The notes: generated by a model from the letters alone, not told the origin. Shown: positions 1 through 9,445, numbered from the stretch's first letter. The stretch: DNA of 64,000 nucleotides from Akkermansiaceae bacterium (GCA_028822935.1 JAPKCM010000008.1:25525-89524), one strand, 5' to 3'. Translations and numbers: made by a program.

Positions 1-1970
1 TTCGCATTGAGGAGCACCTTCACGAGGAATTTAAGTCCGAGTATCCAGATAATAGGCAGCGGAAGAAGGTCGTGAAAGACCAGATTCTTGAATTCTATCT
101 CAATCGTGTTCCTTTCGGAGCTGGCTTTTACGGGGTCCGTTCGGCCTCGTTGGGTTACTTTGGAAAAGAACCTGTCGATCTCGAGGTCCACGAATGCGCC
201 TCTATCGTGGCCTGTCTCAAGAACCCCAGGAGATTGAATCCGCTCCGCCACCCAAAGAATAATAAGACAGCGCGCGACCACGTGCTGCGTCGGATGGCCT
301 TGGAGGGAATGATCACGGATACGGAACGTAACCGGATGCTTCAGCTCCCCATCGCGGTGGCTCCGAATCCCATCATTCGAGGGAAATCTCATCTTTATGA
401 ACGCATTGCTCAGGACGCCCATCGGCTTGTTGGAGAAGAGACTCTCTCTCAGGGCGGTTATGTCATCCGCACGAGCATTGATTTAGATATTCAGAACTCG
501 GCAAAGAATCGACTTTCGAGCCAGTTGGCTGAGATCGAATCGGATCCCGATTACGCTCATCCCAAGCATGCCGATTTCAACAGAGAAATAGATAAGGTCC
601 CTGCCTATATTCAGGGGGCCGTCTTGATGGTCGATCATGAAACGGGCGAAGTCCTGGCTCACGTGGGGGGGCGCGATTACGGCGACTCGCAGTTTGACTT
701 TATTCAGTTGGGACGTCGACCGATCGGGACTGCTTTTTTTCCCTTCATTTATGCGGCTGCTTTTGAGGGGGGGTGGAATCCCGCATCACCTCTTCAAGAT
801 GAGCAGATGAATAATCGGGCGCTCATGGTGGGAGGAACCGAAGGCGTGGTGGGAGAATGGGGGATGGAAGTGCGAGACCCGCAGTATGAGGGACAAATTA
901 CTGCGAGGCGTGGCCTGGCCAGCTCGAAGATCGCCGCTTCGGTTCGCTTAGGAATCGATGTGGGCTTGGATCGAGTCGCCGAGACCGCGAGAACCTTCGG
1001 CTTAGATATCCTGGACGAGAGACTTCGAAACCGGATGTTGGTGGGTTGGGATAAGATAAGTCTTCCTGAACTCACCCTTGGCTACACAGCCTTCCCTCGT
1101 GGGGGAAATCGGATTACCGAAACCTTTTATGTCCGAGGGATTTGGGATCGGGATGGCAAGCCCGTGTTCACTTCGAATCATCTCAATAGCAGCCCGCGAG
1201 AAGAGAGTGCCTGCACGGATGCGACTGCTTTCCAAGTGCACACTATTTTGAATGACGTCGTGAAGCGAGGGAACCTTTCCGACGCTTCATCGGGTCTCTC
1301 GGAAGAGCTATTTGAAGGGGGAGCGAAGACCGGAACTCCCTATGGTTTTACCGATGCCTGGATGGTGGGATACAACAGCCGGATCACCTGCGGAGTCTGG
1401 ATTGGGTTCCACAAGAGCACTCGAAAGGCAATTCATGGAGATGCCTTTGCCAAGAACTTGGCCTATCCCCTTTGGGAAGAGACCATGAATTCGGCTCTTC
1501 CTGATTTCCGGGGAGCAACGGTGAGCCAACCGGATTCTATCGAGCGGGTGACTGCCTGTCGCACTTCTGGAATGCGTCCCACCCGTTACTGTAATGAAGC
1601 CGTTGAAGATCCTTTGACGGGTTCATTGAGTTTTCGCTCAACCAGCTATTCTGAGTATTTTAGAAAAGGAGAGCAAGTGGGGATCTGTTCTATTCATGGA
1701 AGCAGTGGGCAAGCGGATCAGTTTGCGAGGAATACCCTCCAACGTGAGGCTCTGCCGGTCGTTCCAGTGAAGTCCAAAGCCCCTTTACTTCTAGGCTCTG
1801 ATCCGTATCAAAGTGAGAAACCTAGTCTCGCGCCCGAAGATGAGAATTCCGGGGTAGAATTTTTGCAAAATCAAATCACCCTGGTCGTCGAAGATCAGGT
1901 AAAGGGAGAGCGAGAGGCTCTTTTAATACTGTCCCGCCCACCTCGCTTTGAACTCCCTGTTGAAGAGTAA
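1..1970 (+). CDS. Class A penicillin-binding protein-like (GT51 + degenerate transpeptidase), 5' partial
   Basis: The gene runs off the left edge: the frame is open from base 3 through the GTG at 72, and the residues before it continue the GT51 fold. The first ~100 residues carry the end of a peptidoglycan glycosyltransferase domain (KDQILEFYLNRVPFG, then ASIVACLKNPRRLNP). A penicillin-binding transpeptidase domain follows from about base 600 (GAVLMVDHETGEVLAHVGG). In normal class A PBPs the next motif is SxxK within GSxFKPF; here it reads GTAFFPF (codons 726-746), so serine is Thr and lysine is Phe. The SxN motif is SKI (924-932). Only KTGT (1326-1337) is intact. The protein would act in the periplasm, anchored in the inner membrane. 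I infer that it keeps glycan polymerisation but has lost classical peptide cross-linking. The next gene starts 5 bases after the stop. Confidence 0.85.
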   Translation, partial: RIEEHLHEEFKSEYPDNRQRKKVVKDQILEFYLNRVPFGAGFYGVRSASLGYFGKEPVDLEVHECASIVACLKNPRRLNPLRHPKNNKTARDHVLRRMALEGMITDTERNRMLQLPIAVAPNPIIRGKSHLYERIAQDAHRLVGEETLSQGGYVIRTSIDLDIQNSAKNRLSSQLAEIESDPDYAHPKHADFNREIDKVPAYIQGAVLMVDHETGEVLAHVGGRDYGDSQFDFIQLGRRPIGTAFFPFIYAAAFEGGWNPASPLQDEQMNNRALMVGGTEGVVGEWGMEVRDPQYEGQITARRGLASSKIAASVRLGIDVGLDRVAETARTFGLDILDERLRNRMLVGWDKISLPELTLGYTAFPRGGNRITETFYVRGIWDRDGKPVFTSNHLNSSPREESACTDATAFQVHTILNDVVKRGNLSDASSGLSEELFEGGAKTGTPYGFTDAWMVGYNSRITCGVWIGFHKSTRKAIHGDAFAKNLAYPLWEETMNSALPDFRGATVSQPDSIERVTACRTSGMRPTRYCNEAVEDPLTGSLSFRSTSYSEYFRKGEQVGICSIHGSSGQADQFARNTLQREALPVVPVKSKAPLLLGSDPYQSEKPSLAPEDENSGVEFLQNQITLVVEDQVKGEREALLILSRPPRFELPVEE

Positions 1971-1975
1971 ATCAT

Positions 1976-3232
1976 ATGTCAGCTGATCCTGTAGCCTCCA
2001 GCACTCCAATTCGTTGGATGCCTTTCCAATGTCCCTCTTGTTTCGGACTCCTCCGGGTCACCCGGGAGGAAGCGAACTCTCATGGGCGGTGCCCTTCGTG
2101 CGCGGCGCGTCTTCTTATCCCATCCTTAGAGGAGGTGAAGGTAGCCTTTCAAAAGAATACTTCCCAAGCTGATCAGGAGGAATCCTCATTGCAGAACTCA
2201 CCCGCTTTAGAAAGGGAAGCGCCAGAAGCTGCCAGCTATGCCAAGGCCGAGATGGTTGAACCGTCCGATGAAAAGGAACTTGAGCCGGGCTGGAATTCAT
2301 CCCCGCGCCGCAAGAAACACTTTGTGGGGCAAAAGGACAAAACATTGGATTGGGAAGAGGACCAAGAGACGCAGAGTCGCCCCTTTCCTTGGTTGATCGC
2401 AGGGAGTGCTGTTATGTTTCTAGTTCTCCTTGGCGGAGTAGGGGTGTTCTATTTGCGAAGTCAGACTACATCTTCCGAAGATTCAGTGAGTTCTGGTGTT
2501 CCATCATTGCTCGATGTTGCGAGAGCCGAAAGCCGTAATTTACAAGCAGAGACCTTGCCTCCCGAAGAAGATATGGTGGTGCAGAGCGTTGAGGATTTCG
2601 AGCAGTTCGACCTAGAGGTGGTGCAGAAAGTGATCAAAGGATTTTTGAATGCCGAGACCGTGACCGAACGCGGAAAGTATGTTCGTTTTTCTGAAGAGGT
2701 CGTTCCCTTGATGAAGAAATTCTACGGTGGAGAGGACCTTGAGCCCGAGGGATTCCGCTCTCTTGACCAGTCCAAGATCGCTTATCGGGATGCCTATCTT
2801 TCCAGCTTTGTGCAGATGAAGGACTTCACCAACTCGCCCATTGCGATCGAGAGGAAAGGGGACCTCTATCTCGTCGATTGGGAAAGCTGGGTCGGCTATG
2901 GTGATTTAAAAGTGGAGGAAATGATCGTGCAAAAACCGACCGAGGATGTGACGATGCGAGTCATTTTCCAGAGGAAAAATTACTACAATTTTTCCTTCAT
3001 CGATGACAAGAAGTGGGCTTCCTTCCGGCTTACCTTTCTCAAGCAAGAGCGTTCGTTGTGGGCCTATGTGGACAGAGAAAGTGAGGCAGGTAAGAAGTTG
3101 TTGATGAATGCAAATTTAGGAGCTGAGCAACCCGGGCTGGTGAAGGTGAAATATCCTAAAAATGCACGCGCTGACGATCAGGTTATCTTGACCGATTTTA
3201 TTACGAGTGGCTGGATCTTCAACGAGAGATAA
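1976..3232 (+). CDS. Zinc-ribbon single-pass membrane protein, function unknown
   Basis: A 418-residue protein. Near the N-terminus there are two Cys-x2-Cys pairs (CPSC at about residue 19, CPSC at about 40) about 20 residues apart, a typical small zinc ribbon. A charged, low-complexity linker follows, then one clear membrane segment (WLIAGSAVMFLVLLGGVGVFYL, about residues 138-159), leaving a C-terminal region of about 250 residues probably outside the cytoplasm. That region has no motif I recognise, although its ordered mix of Trp, Tyr and charged residues looks like a folded domain. It starts 5 bases after the PBP-like gene, and its last base is the first base of the next gene's start codon, so it is part of a tight operon. 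A role linked to cell-wall synthesis is only inferred from position. Confidence 0.8.
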   Translation: MSADPVASSTPIRWMPFQCPSCFGLLRVTREEANSHGRCPSCAARLLIPSLEEVKVAFQKNTSQADQEESSLQNSPALEREAPEAASYAKAEMVEPSDEKELEPGWNSSPRRKKHFVGQKDKTLDWEEDQETQSRPFPWLIAGSAVMFLVLLGGVGVFYLRSQTTSSEDSVSSGVPSLLDVARAESRNLQAETLPPEEDMVVQSVEDFEQFDLEVVQKVIKGFLNAETVTERGKYVRFSEEVVPLMKKFYGGEDLEPEGFRSLDQSKIAYRDAYLSSFVQMKDFTNSPIAIERKGDLYLVDWESWVGYGDLKVEEMIVQKPTEDVTMRVIFQRKNYYNFSFIDDKKWASFRLTFLKQERSLWAYVDRESEAGKKLLMNANLGAEQPGLVKVKYPKNARADDQVILTDFITSGWIFNER

Positions 3233-4620
3233 TGATGAAGAATGTTCACCCTTTTTCTGTCGACGATAAGGCGCTTCAACTGAATTTGGATGCTTCGATT
3301 TACGGCACTTTTGCCGAGATTGGAGCGGGACAGGAAGTGGCCAATCGATTTTTCAGGGCTTCGGCTTCCGCTGGGACTGTCGCAAAATCGATCTCCGCTT
3401 ATGACATGACGATCAGTGATGCACTCTATGGCAAGACCTTGCGATACGTTTCGCAGGAGCGTCTGACGGACATGCTGAACTACGAGTATGAGCTTCTCGA
3501 GGAACGCTTGAGCGAATCACGGGGAGATCGTTCCAAGTTCTTCTCGTTTAGCAATACCGTGAGAGCCCGGGGTTATCAGGATGAGGAAGAATGCCATGGG
3601 TGGCTTGGGATTCGTTATCAATCGAAGTCTCACGGCCCTTCTGGAACAATCATCCTCCATACTCGGCTTTTGGATCGTGAAAATGTGGATCAAATGGAAG
3701 CTCTTGGAATCTTGGGCGTGAATTTGGTGTGGGCCGCCTATCATCATTCGAAAGATCTCACGGCATTCGTGAAATCATTGGTGGATTTCCTCGTTCCTGA
3801 TCGCATTGAGATCGATATGCTGAAATTTCTCGGTGAGCCGTTTTCGATGGTTGATAATCGCCTTTGCGCGCTTGAGTTGGTGAGCCAGGGTCTGACTCCG
3901 GCGACAGTTTTTTTGCCTGATGGAAATGTGGTTCAGGCAGCGGAAGCATTCTACAGAACGCCGCTCTTGGTGGTGCGAGGTAGTTTCGTTCCAGTGACCA
4001 AGCTTCATCTTGATATGTTCGAGCAGGCCGGGAAATCTTTCCCGCCAGAAGGAGCTTCGGAAAATGCTAAACCCTATCGGGAAGTGTGCGAAGTCTCGCT
4101 CAGTAACCTTCTTCGGGATGGGGAAATCGATCTCGTTTCTTTCATCGATCGGGTGACTGTCCTGCAAGCATTGGGAAAAGTGGTGATGATCTCGAATTGT
4201 CCTGAATTCCATCGTGTCGCGGCCACCCTCCGACTCTACACGAGGGAGCCTGTGGGGCTGGTGCTTTCGATCGGTCTGCTCAACGAACTCTTTAAGGGGA
4301 AATGGTCCGAATCGCTCGCGGGAGGAATCTTGGAATCGTTCGGGCGGCTCTTTAAAACCGGGATCAATCTCTTGGTTTACCCTTGGGAAAATAGTAGTAC
4401 CGGCGAGAGGGTTACTGCCGAGAATTTTCGATCTCCCAAGAATCTCAAATATCTCTATCGGCACTTTCTCGAAGACGGGAGGATCTCGGGAATCCCATGT
4501 GGCGACCCCAAACTGCTTCAAAAAACCGGCCGCGACATTCTAAAAGCGGCCCGCGATGGCGCAGATTGGGAAGACTGGGTTCCGGAGGAAGCTCGACCTT
4601 TGGTCAAAAGTCATGCTTAG
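3232..4620 (+). CDS. Conserved 462-aa protein of unknown function
   Basis: The N-terminus (HPFSVDDKALQLNLD, IYGTFAEIGAGQEVANRFF) matches my memory of a family found in several phyla, which databases often name inconsistently (for example as a TonB-dependent receptor or a nucleotide adenylyltransferase). The sequence has no signal peptide, no convincing membrane segment and no beta-barrel character, so a receptor label would be wrong. I see no nucleotide-binding loop. The protein is probably cytosolic. Its start ATG overlaps the previous gene's end, and the antiporter gene follows 9 bases later, so it belongs to the same transcription unit. I do not assign a function. Confidence 0.8.
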   Translation: MMKNVHPFSVDDKALQLNLDASIYGTFAEIGAGQEVANRFFRASASAGTVAKSISAYDMTISDALYGKTLRYVSQERLTDMLNYEYELLEERLSESRGDRSKFFSFSNTVRARGYQDEEECHGWLGIRYQSKSHGPSGTIILHTRLLDRENVDQMEALGILGVNLVWAAYHHSKDLTAFVKSLVDFLVPDRIEIDMLKFLGEPFSMVDNRLCALELVSQGLTPATVFLPDGNVVQAAEAFYRTPLLVVRGSFVPVTKLHLDMFEQAGKSFPPEGASENAKPYREVCEVSLSNLLRDGEIDLVSFIDRVTVLQALGKVVMISNCPEFHRVAATLRLYTREPVGLVLSIGLLNELFKGKWSESLAGGILESFGRLFKTGINLLVYPWENSSTGERVTAENFRSPKNLKYLYRHFLEDGRISGIPCGDPKLLQKTGRDILKAARDGADWEDWVPEEARPLVKSHA

Positions 4621-4629
4621 TCATCGGGC

Positions 4630-5886
4630 ATGAACTTGCTCGATACTGCAGCTATCCTCTTGAGTCTCGCGGCGATCTTTGGATATATCAACCATCGGGT
4701 GTTTAAGCTGCCCACCAGTATTGGAATTCTCCTGATTGGCCTTGTGCTGAGCGTCCTTATACTTCTTCTAGGGGACCAATGGCCGGGGCTTGTGACCCAG
4801 GCCGATTACTTTGTCACCCAGATCGATTTTAATGAAACGGTGATGGGCGTGATGCTCAGCTTCCTTCTTTTCGCGGGGGCCTTGCATGTGAACCTCGGAG
4901 ACCTTCGGGGTCAAAAAGGAGTGGTGGCGATACTCGCAAGCGTGGGTCTCGTGGTTTCCACATTCCTTGTAGGAACTTCGGCCTACTTTATCTTCCCGTG
5001 GTTTGGAGTGAATTTATCCTATCTCTGGTGTCTCGTTTTTGGCGCATTGATTTCTCCCACCGATCCGGTGGCAGTTTTGGGAATCCTCAAGAAGGCGAAG
5101 GTTCCCAAATCTTTGGAGACGAAAATTACGGGCGAATCTCTCTTTAACGATGGGGTAGGGGTCGTCATCTATCTGGCTCTTGTCGGGCTCGCAGCCGGAA
5201 CCCGGGAAGCCAGTATCATGAGTGTGGGTGACCTCTTCTTAAAGGAAGTGGGAGGGGGGATTCTTTTGGGTGGGGCGCTCGGCTTTGTCGCTTATTGGAT
5301 GCTCAAGACGATTGATAACTATCAAGTGGAGATTCTGATCACCCTGGCCTTAGTGATGGGGGGATACCAACTAGCGAGTGCTTGGCACTTGAGTGGTCCG
5401 CTGGCGATGGTTGTGGCTGGATTGATGATCGGAAACCAGGGTCGTCTTCTTGCGATGAGTGACACGACGAGGCATCACCTTGATCTTTTTTGGGAATTGA
5501 TCGATGAAGTCCTGAATGCCCTTCTCTTCCTCCTCCTCGGTCTTGAGATCTTCGTGCTGAACTGGAGCGGACAGGCGTTCTCAGCGGGTCTCATTCTCAT
5601 CTTTGTCGTTCTCGGCGCCCGGATGGTGGCCGTAACTCTTCCCGTAATTATTCTAAGAAAGACGCGGGAGTTTTCTCCCGGAGTCATCCGCATCCTCACT
5701 TGGGGAGGACTACGCGGAGGAATCTCAGTGGCTCTTGCCTTGGCTCTACCAAAGGAGGGGCTTGAGGAAAGCGGACGCCAAGCAATTCTGATGGCGACCT
5801 ACCTTGTGGTGATCTTCTCGATTGCCGTCCAGGGACTCACTCTCAAATCGGTCGTGGATAGGCTGCTCAAGAGAGAGGTGACCTAG
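4630..5886 (+). CDS. CPA1-family Na+(K+)/H+ antiporter (NhaP type)
   Basis: A 418-residue integral membrane protein with about 12 hydrophobic helices. It carries the hallmarks of CPA1 cation/proton antiporters: ISPTDPVAVLGILKK in the middle helix, GESLFNDGVGVVIY with the Asn-Asp pair that binds the ion, and GGLRGGISVALALALP near the C-terminus. CPA1 proteins exchange cytoplasmic Na+ or K+ for external protons, serving pH and salt homeostasis; the cation preference cannot be read here. There is no C-terminal TrkA or cyclic-nucleotide domain. It starts 9 bases after the preceding gene and its stop codon overlaps, in opposite orientation, the stop of the decayed gene on the other strand (shared CTAG at 5882-5885). 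Confidence 0.93.
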   Translation: MNLLDTAAILLSLAAIFGYINHRVFKLPTSIGILLIGLVLSVLILLLGDQWPGLVTQADYFVTQIDFNETVMGVMLSFLLFAGALHVNLGDLRGQKGVVAILASVGLVVSTFLVGTSAYFIFPWFGVNLSYLWCLVFGALISPTDPVAVLGILKKAKVPKSLETKITGESLFNDGVGVVIYLALVGLAAGTREASIMSVGDLFLKEVGGGILLGGALGFVAYWMLKTIDNYQVEILITLALVMGGYQLASAWHLSGPLAMVVAGLMIGNQGRLLAMSDTTRHHLDLFWELIDEVLNALLFLLLGLEIFVLNWSGQAFSAGLILIFVVLGARMVAVTLPVIILRKTREFSPGVIRILTWGGLRGGISVALALALPKEGLEESGRQAILMATYLVVIFSIAVQGLTLKSVVDRLLKREVT

Positions 5887-6256
5887 TGTTTTTCGACCCT
5901 GATGAGATTGGGAACCGGCTTCAAAAAATCGTAGAGAGTGCCGTAATACATGCAGCGAAATCTCTGAGTAAAGATAGCTCGCACCATGTTGGTATTGCCA
6001 TGGTTGAGGAGGGGCAGCTTGTAGGCTTTCTCATGAAGGTTAGCTCCGGAAGGCAGAAATGGTGTTCCCTTACAGAGGGGACACCATGCCGACCGGCGTT
6101 TGATGAGGCCTATGATCCAAACGAAAATGGTGAGGGTCAGGATGCCAAGGAGAAAGACTGCCGATAATTTTGTTCCTTAATGGAGGTAAACACCAGTAAT
6201 CCGAGGATCAGGAGGTAGCAAGCCCCACCCAAAAATGCGGCATAAATGAAGGGCTT
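5883..6256 (-). pseudogene. Frameshifted membrane/zinc-ribbon protein gene
   Basis: Reading the minus strand from about 6256 gives a hydrophobic stretch (IYAAFLGGACYLLILGLLVF) up to about 6177. One base appears to be missing there. In the next frame the protein continues with a second membrane helix (VFLLGILTLTIFVWIIGLI), then CPLCKGTPFL, HEKAYKLPLLNHG and FTQRFRCMYYGTLYDFLK, ending in TAG at 5883. This resembles a small verrucomicrobial family in which the last motif is CMYCG. Here the final cysteine is Tyr, so the zinc site is incomplete, and no ATG or GTG lies in frame at the start. Frameshift, lost ligand and missing start together argue for decay rather than a sequencing slip. An open plus-strand frame over the same bases (5886-6167) is most likely its shadow. 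Confidence 0.6.
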
Positions 6257-6368
6257 CTTTTAAGGAACGGACTGCGCCCGTTTTTCAAACCGGAGCTTTT
6301 TCTTGAGGGAAAAGGCCATAATGTTTAAGAAATCTTGATTTAGAGAGTGCTGATGACAAGTCGAAGCT

Positions 6369-8780
6369 TCAATTTCGCTCGGGTCCTTTGAGTTCTTTTT
6401 TTGACCATGAGGGAAACTGGTTTGCTTGTTTGCTGCGATAGGAAATGGCTTTCTTGACATCGCCGAGCTTCTCAGCGGCTTGAGCTCCCCAGAAAAGTGC
6501 TTCAGGGGTGACCGCCGGATCATCCACCGCGATTTGGAGAGTGGTTTCGAAATGAGCCAAGGCTTCAGGAATCATTTCCTGGATGAAATCGACTCTGCCC
6601 AAGACGAAGTGGAGGCCTGCGTTGTGGGCTCCAGGAATGGTGAGATCGAGCCCGGCCTGAGCCGCTTTGCGGGCTTCTTCAGGTTGGCTTAAGCCGAGAA
6701 GCGCTTGGGCAATATCAAGTTGGTTATCTGCTTTCCAGCGCTCTTCAGTCTCAAGTAAGAGAACGATTTTGGCCGATTGGAGAGCCTCTTGATATTGATT
6801 CAGCTCGTTTTGGCCCTTTGTGAGGGTTCGCCAAATATTGATTTCGGTTGCCTTGGGTTTGTCGGGATCTGTGGCCATCTCGAGATATCTGACGGAATCG
6901 GTGAAATGACCTCCGTGAAAGAGTTGAACGCCAAGCCAAGTCAGCATCTGTTTAGGAATGTTCTTACCGGGATAGTCGCTCAGCAAGATTCTGAGCACTT
7001 CGTTCATGTCGTCGGCTTTTCCTTGGGAGAAGAGGAGGAGCACGAGAATATTTCCAGCGGGTTTGTTGTAAAACTCAGGAATCATTTCCTGGGATTTTTC
7101 GAGATAGGGCCGGGCATCATCATACTTCTCAAGCTTGAAGAAGCCCCACCCAATCCAGTAGTTAGCATTGGCCATGGTGTCGATCGGGAGGTCATCAAAT
7201 TCGGCTAAAAGGCGGCGATAACGCTCGACCATGACGGCAAATTTTTTCTCCTCCCTGAGGACACGGGCACTCCCTTGGAGAGCGAAGGAACGGATTTCAG
7301 CATCCGTCTCTAATTTTAAAAGCGCTTCGTAGTCGCGGAGTGATGACATCCGATCTCCCAAGGCGGAATAGGCTTCGGCTCTCTTCGCGAGCACTCTCCC
7401 TCGACGAGGATCATCCGGGAATGCTTCCGTGAATTCGGTGAAATTACGGGTTGCTCCATGGTTGTCGCCAATTTCAGCCTGGCACCAGCCGCGCTTGAAA
7501 AGGAGGTCCGACCGGCGCTTGCGTGGGATGAGGGCGGAGTCGACCTCACTAAAGGCATTGGCAGAGGCCTCAAATTCTCCCAGATTATAGAGCGTTTCAG
7601 CTTTAAGGAAAGCGGCCATATGGAGGTTAGGGCTGACACTGAATAGCTCGCCGTAGAGTTCAAGGAAGGTATTGACCCGTTCTGGCAGGTCCGGCTGTCT
7701 GAGTTGGTAATCGCACTCGAGGCACCGGAAGGCCGCATCAAATGCTTCCGGGGTGTTGGGGATGGATCGATCGACTCTCCGAAATGCGGAGCGGGCATCT
7801 CGAAAGCGCTTTAAACGATAGAAGGATTTTCCCGCGGTCATCGATCGCCGGGCTTCCGTTCTTCCGGTGGCTCCAAAATCCCCCCTGCGGAAGAGGTCGA
7901 TGACTTCGTTAAATTCTTCCTTTTTGTAGAATAAGCTCATCAATCCAGTCTGGGCCATCGCCTTGTTGTGCGCAATTTTGCGACGTTGGTCTTGGGTCAG
8001 GCTGGGATTGGTCAGGGAGACATCGAGAACCTGGTGGAGGTAGTCCTGGGCATCATCGCCACGACCCAGCTCTACGGCAGAAAGGCCGGTGTAAAAGATC
8101 GCTTGCGAGCGGTAGATGTTTGAAATGGTCGCGATAGTGAGGGGCTGTAAAATCTCGATGGCTTTTTCGAAATTCTCCATTTGGTAATATTGATACCCTA
8201 TCATGAATTGAGCCCAGGAGGCGTGCGGATGTCCTTTGGCGGTAGTGATTTTTGAAAGCGCGTCCAAGATTCCCCAGTCGTCGGTGCCGATCTTTCTGAG
8301 GCACTTGAGTCGCATGCTGAGGGCGCTGAAACGGAGTTCCTGATCGCTGAGGTTTACGGCACTCTGGTCAAAGTATTTGGCGGCGTTTTTCCAGTCTTGT
8401 TCGGTGTAAGAAAGCAACGCGAGCTTGTTTGCGGCAAGACCGACAATGTTACCTCGCCGGTAGCGGCTGAGGATGTTTTTGAAAGTGCGCTCGGCATCAT
8501 CGATGCGTCCTAGGCTCTGCTCCGAAAATCCCATGTGGTAGTAGGCGTTGGCCGCGTTAGTTCCGTTGGGATAGAGATCGAGGTAGTTCTTAAACAGGAC
8601 AATGGCGTAATCCATGTAGCGCGTTTTCTCGTGACGGTCTTCGACGTCCCTGCCGTAAATAAAGTAGCGTTCCGCTTTGTCGTAGAGTTCCTGCCCAGGC
8701 GCCTCAATCTGTCCCTGCACCGGAGAGGTGAGGCAGATTAGCGAGAATACGAGCTGCAGCAGAACGATTGGAAAGCGCAT
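6369..8780 (-). CDS. Large secreted tetratricopeptide-repeat protein
   Basis: About 803 residues from the chosen ATG at 8780, which starts a clean signal peptide (MRFPIVLLQLVFSLICLTSPVQG); an in-frame ATG at 8834 would put 18 polar residues ahead of it. The mature protein is built of TPR-like helical hairpins throughout (for example NAANAYYHMGFSEQSLGRID, ALFWGAQAAEKLGDVKKAIS), with the usual small/large residue spacing. TPR proteins of this size act as periplasmic scaffolds; no catalytic domain is visible. It is a single gene, transcribed towards the decayed gene at 5.9-6.25 kb. Its upstream side faces the Dabb gene in divergent orientation, so a shared promoter region lies at 8781-8923. Confidence 0.85.
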   Translation of the reverse strand: MRFPIVLLQLVFSLICLTSPVQGQIEAPGQELYDKAERYFIYGRDVEDRHEKTRYMDYAIVLFKNYLDLYPNGTNAANAYYHMGFSEQSLGRIDDAERTFKNILSRYRRGNIVGLAANKLALLSYTEQDWKNAAKYFDQSAVNLSDQELRFSALSMRLKCLRKIGTDDWGILDALSKITTAKGHPHASWAQFMIGYQYYQMENFEKAIEILQPLTIATISNIYRSQAIFYTGLSAVELGRGDDAQDYLHQVLDVSLTNPSLTQDQRRKIAHNKAMAQTGLMSLFYKKEEFNEVIDLFRRGDFGATGRTEARRSMTAGKSFYRLKRFRDARSAFRRVDRSIPNTPEAFDAAFRCLECDYQLRQPDLPERVNTFLELYGELFSVSPNLHMAAFLKAETLYNLGEFEASANAFSEVDSALIPRKRRSDLLFKRGWCQAEIGDNHGATRNFTEFTEAFPDDPRRGRVLAKRAEAYSALGDRMSSLRDYEALLKLETDAEIRSFALQGSARVLREEKKFAVMVERYRRLLAEFDDLPIDTMANANYWIGWGFFKLEKYDDARPYLEKSQEMIPEFYNKPAGNILVLLLFSQGKADDMNEVLRILLSDYPGKNIPKQMLTWLGVQLFHGGHFTDSVRYLEMATDPDKPKATEINIWRTLTKGQNELNQYQEALQSAKIVLLLETEERWKADNQLDIAQALLGLSQPEEARKAAQAGLDLTIPGAHNAGLHFVLGRVDFIQEMIPEALAHFETTLQIAVDDPAVTPEALFWGAQAAEKLGDVKKAISYRSKQANQFPSWSKKELKGPERN

Positions 8781-8923
8781 AGAACGAAATAGAAAGGCCG
8801 GAGAGGATGCCACAGCACGGAAAAACTGGCACATCGTTCGAGAAAGAGCAACAATTCGTATTGCTCGATGTCATTCATGGACGGCCCTTGCCGAATTCAG
8901 TGGTGTCCCTTAAAAGCCCTCGC

Positions 8924-9226
8924 ATGGAACACCATGTTTACTTCTGGCTGAAAAGCGACTTTCAGAACGATGCCTCGCGCGCTTCTTTTGAATCAGGCAT
9001 TAATACCCTTTGCACCTCTCCTTTCATTGGCCAACACCACTGGGGGAAGCCTGCGGCAACTGCGGATCGTCCGGTAACTGATCACTCGTGGGACTACGCC
9101 ATTTCGCTGAAATTTGCCAACATAGACGACCATGATTCATATCAGGAGGGAGATCCCATCCACGACGCTTTTATCGCCGGATTCAAAGACAGATGGGCCA
9201 AGGTTCAGATTATGGATATCGCCTGA
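8924..9226 (+). CDS. Dabb-domain (stress-responsive alpha-beta barrel) protein
   Basis: 100 residues beginning MEHHVYFWLK, a length and start typical of the dimeric ferredoxin-like Dabb family. Conserved family features are the opening HHVYFWLK strand, PVTDHSWDYAISLKFAN in the middle and HDAFIAGFKDRWAKVQIMDI at the end. I chose the ATG at 8924 because the frame upstream of it is not Dabb-like. Some members bind small hydrophobic ligands or act as cyclases, but most are uncharacterised, so no substrate can be named. It is a single cytosolic gene with an inverted repeat just downstream. Confidence 0.88.
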   Translation: MEHHVYFWLKSDFQNDASRASFESGINTLCTSPFIGQHHWGKPAATADRPVTDHSWDYAISLKFANIDDHDSYQEGDPIHDAFIAGFKDRWAKVQIMDIA

Positions 9227-9246
9227 TCAAACCCTTGTAGCACCAA

Positions 9247-9295
9247 AGACAAACGGAGGTGCGGGATTAGGACCCACACCTCCGTCTGATTGTCT
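9247..9295 (+). terminator. Inverted repeat after the Dabb gene
   Basis: A perfect 9-bp stem, ACGGAGGTG (9253-9261) with CACCTCCGT (9277-9285), is flanked by an outer AGACAA/TTGTCT pair (9247-9252 and 9290-9295). It lies 20 bases past the Dabb stop. There is no clean T-run, so it may be a weak terminator or another RNA structure. A second short stem, AAAGAGG/CCTCTTT, lies at 9399-9422 just before the lipoprotein gene. Confidence 0.5.
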
Positions 9296-9445
9296 GCGAA
9301 AGGACATCGTAATTACCACATCACAATGTCCGTTTAAAGAAATAGGCGATTTTCAGATCGGCACAAGAGGAAAATGTCACTTGGGGCGTCTTATTCCAAA
9401 AGAGGAGCCTTGAGACCTCTTTAGATCAAGGGTAGGTTCCCCCCG

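Noticed and set aside
5886..6167. 93-codon plus-strand frame after the antiporter
   Set aside because: The minus-strand reading of the same bases shows helices and a zinc-ribbon motif, so the plus-strand frame is a shadow.
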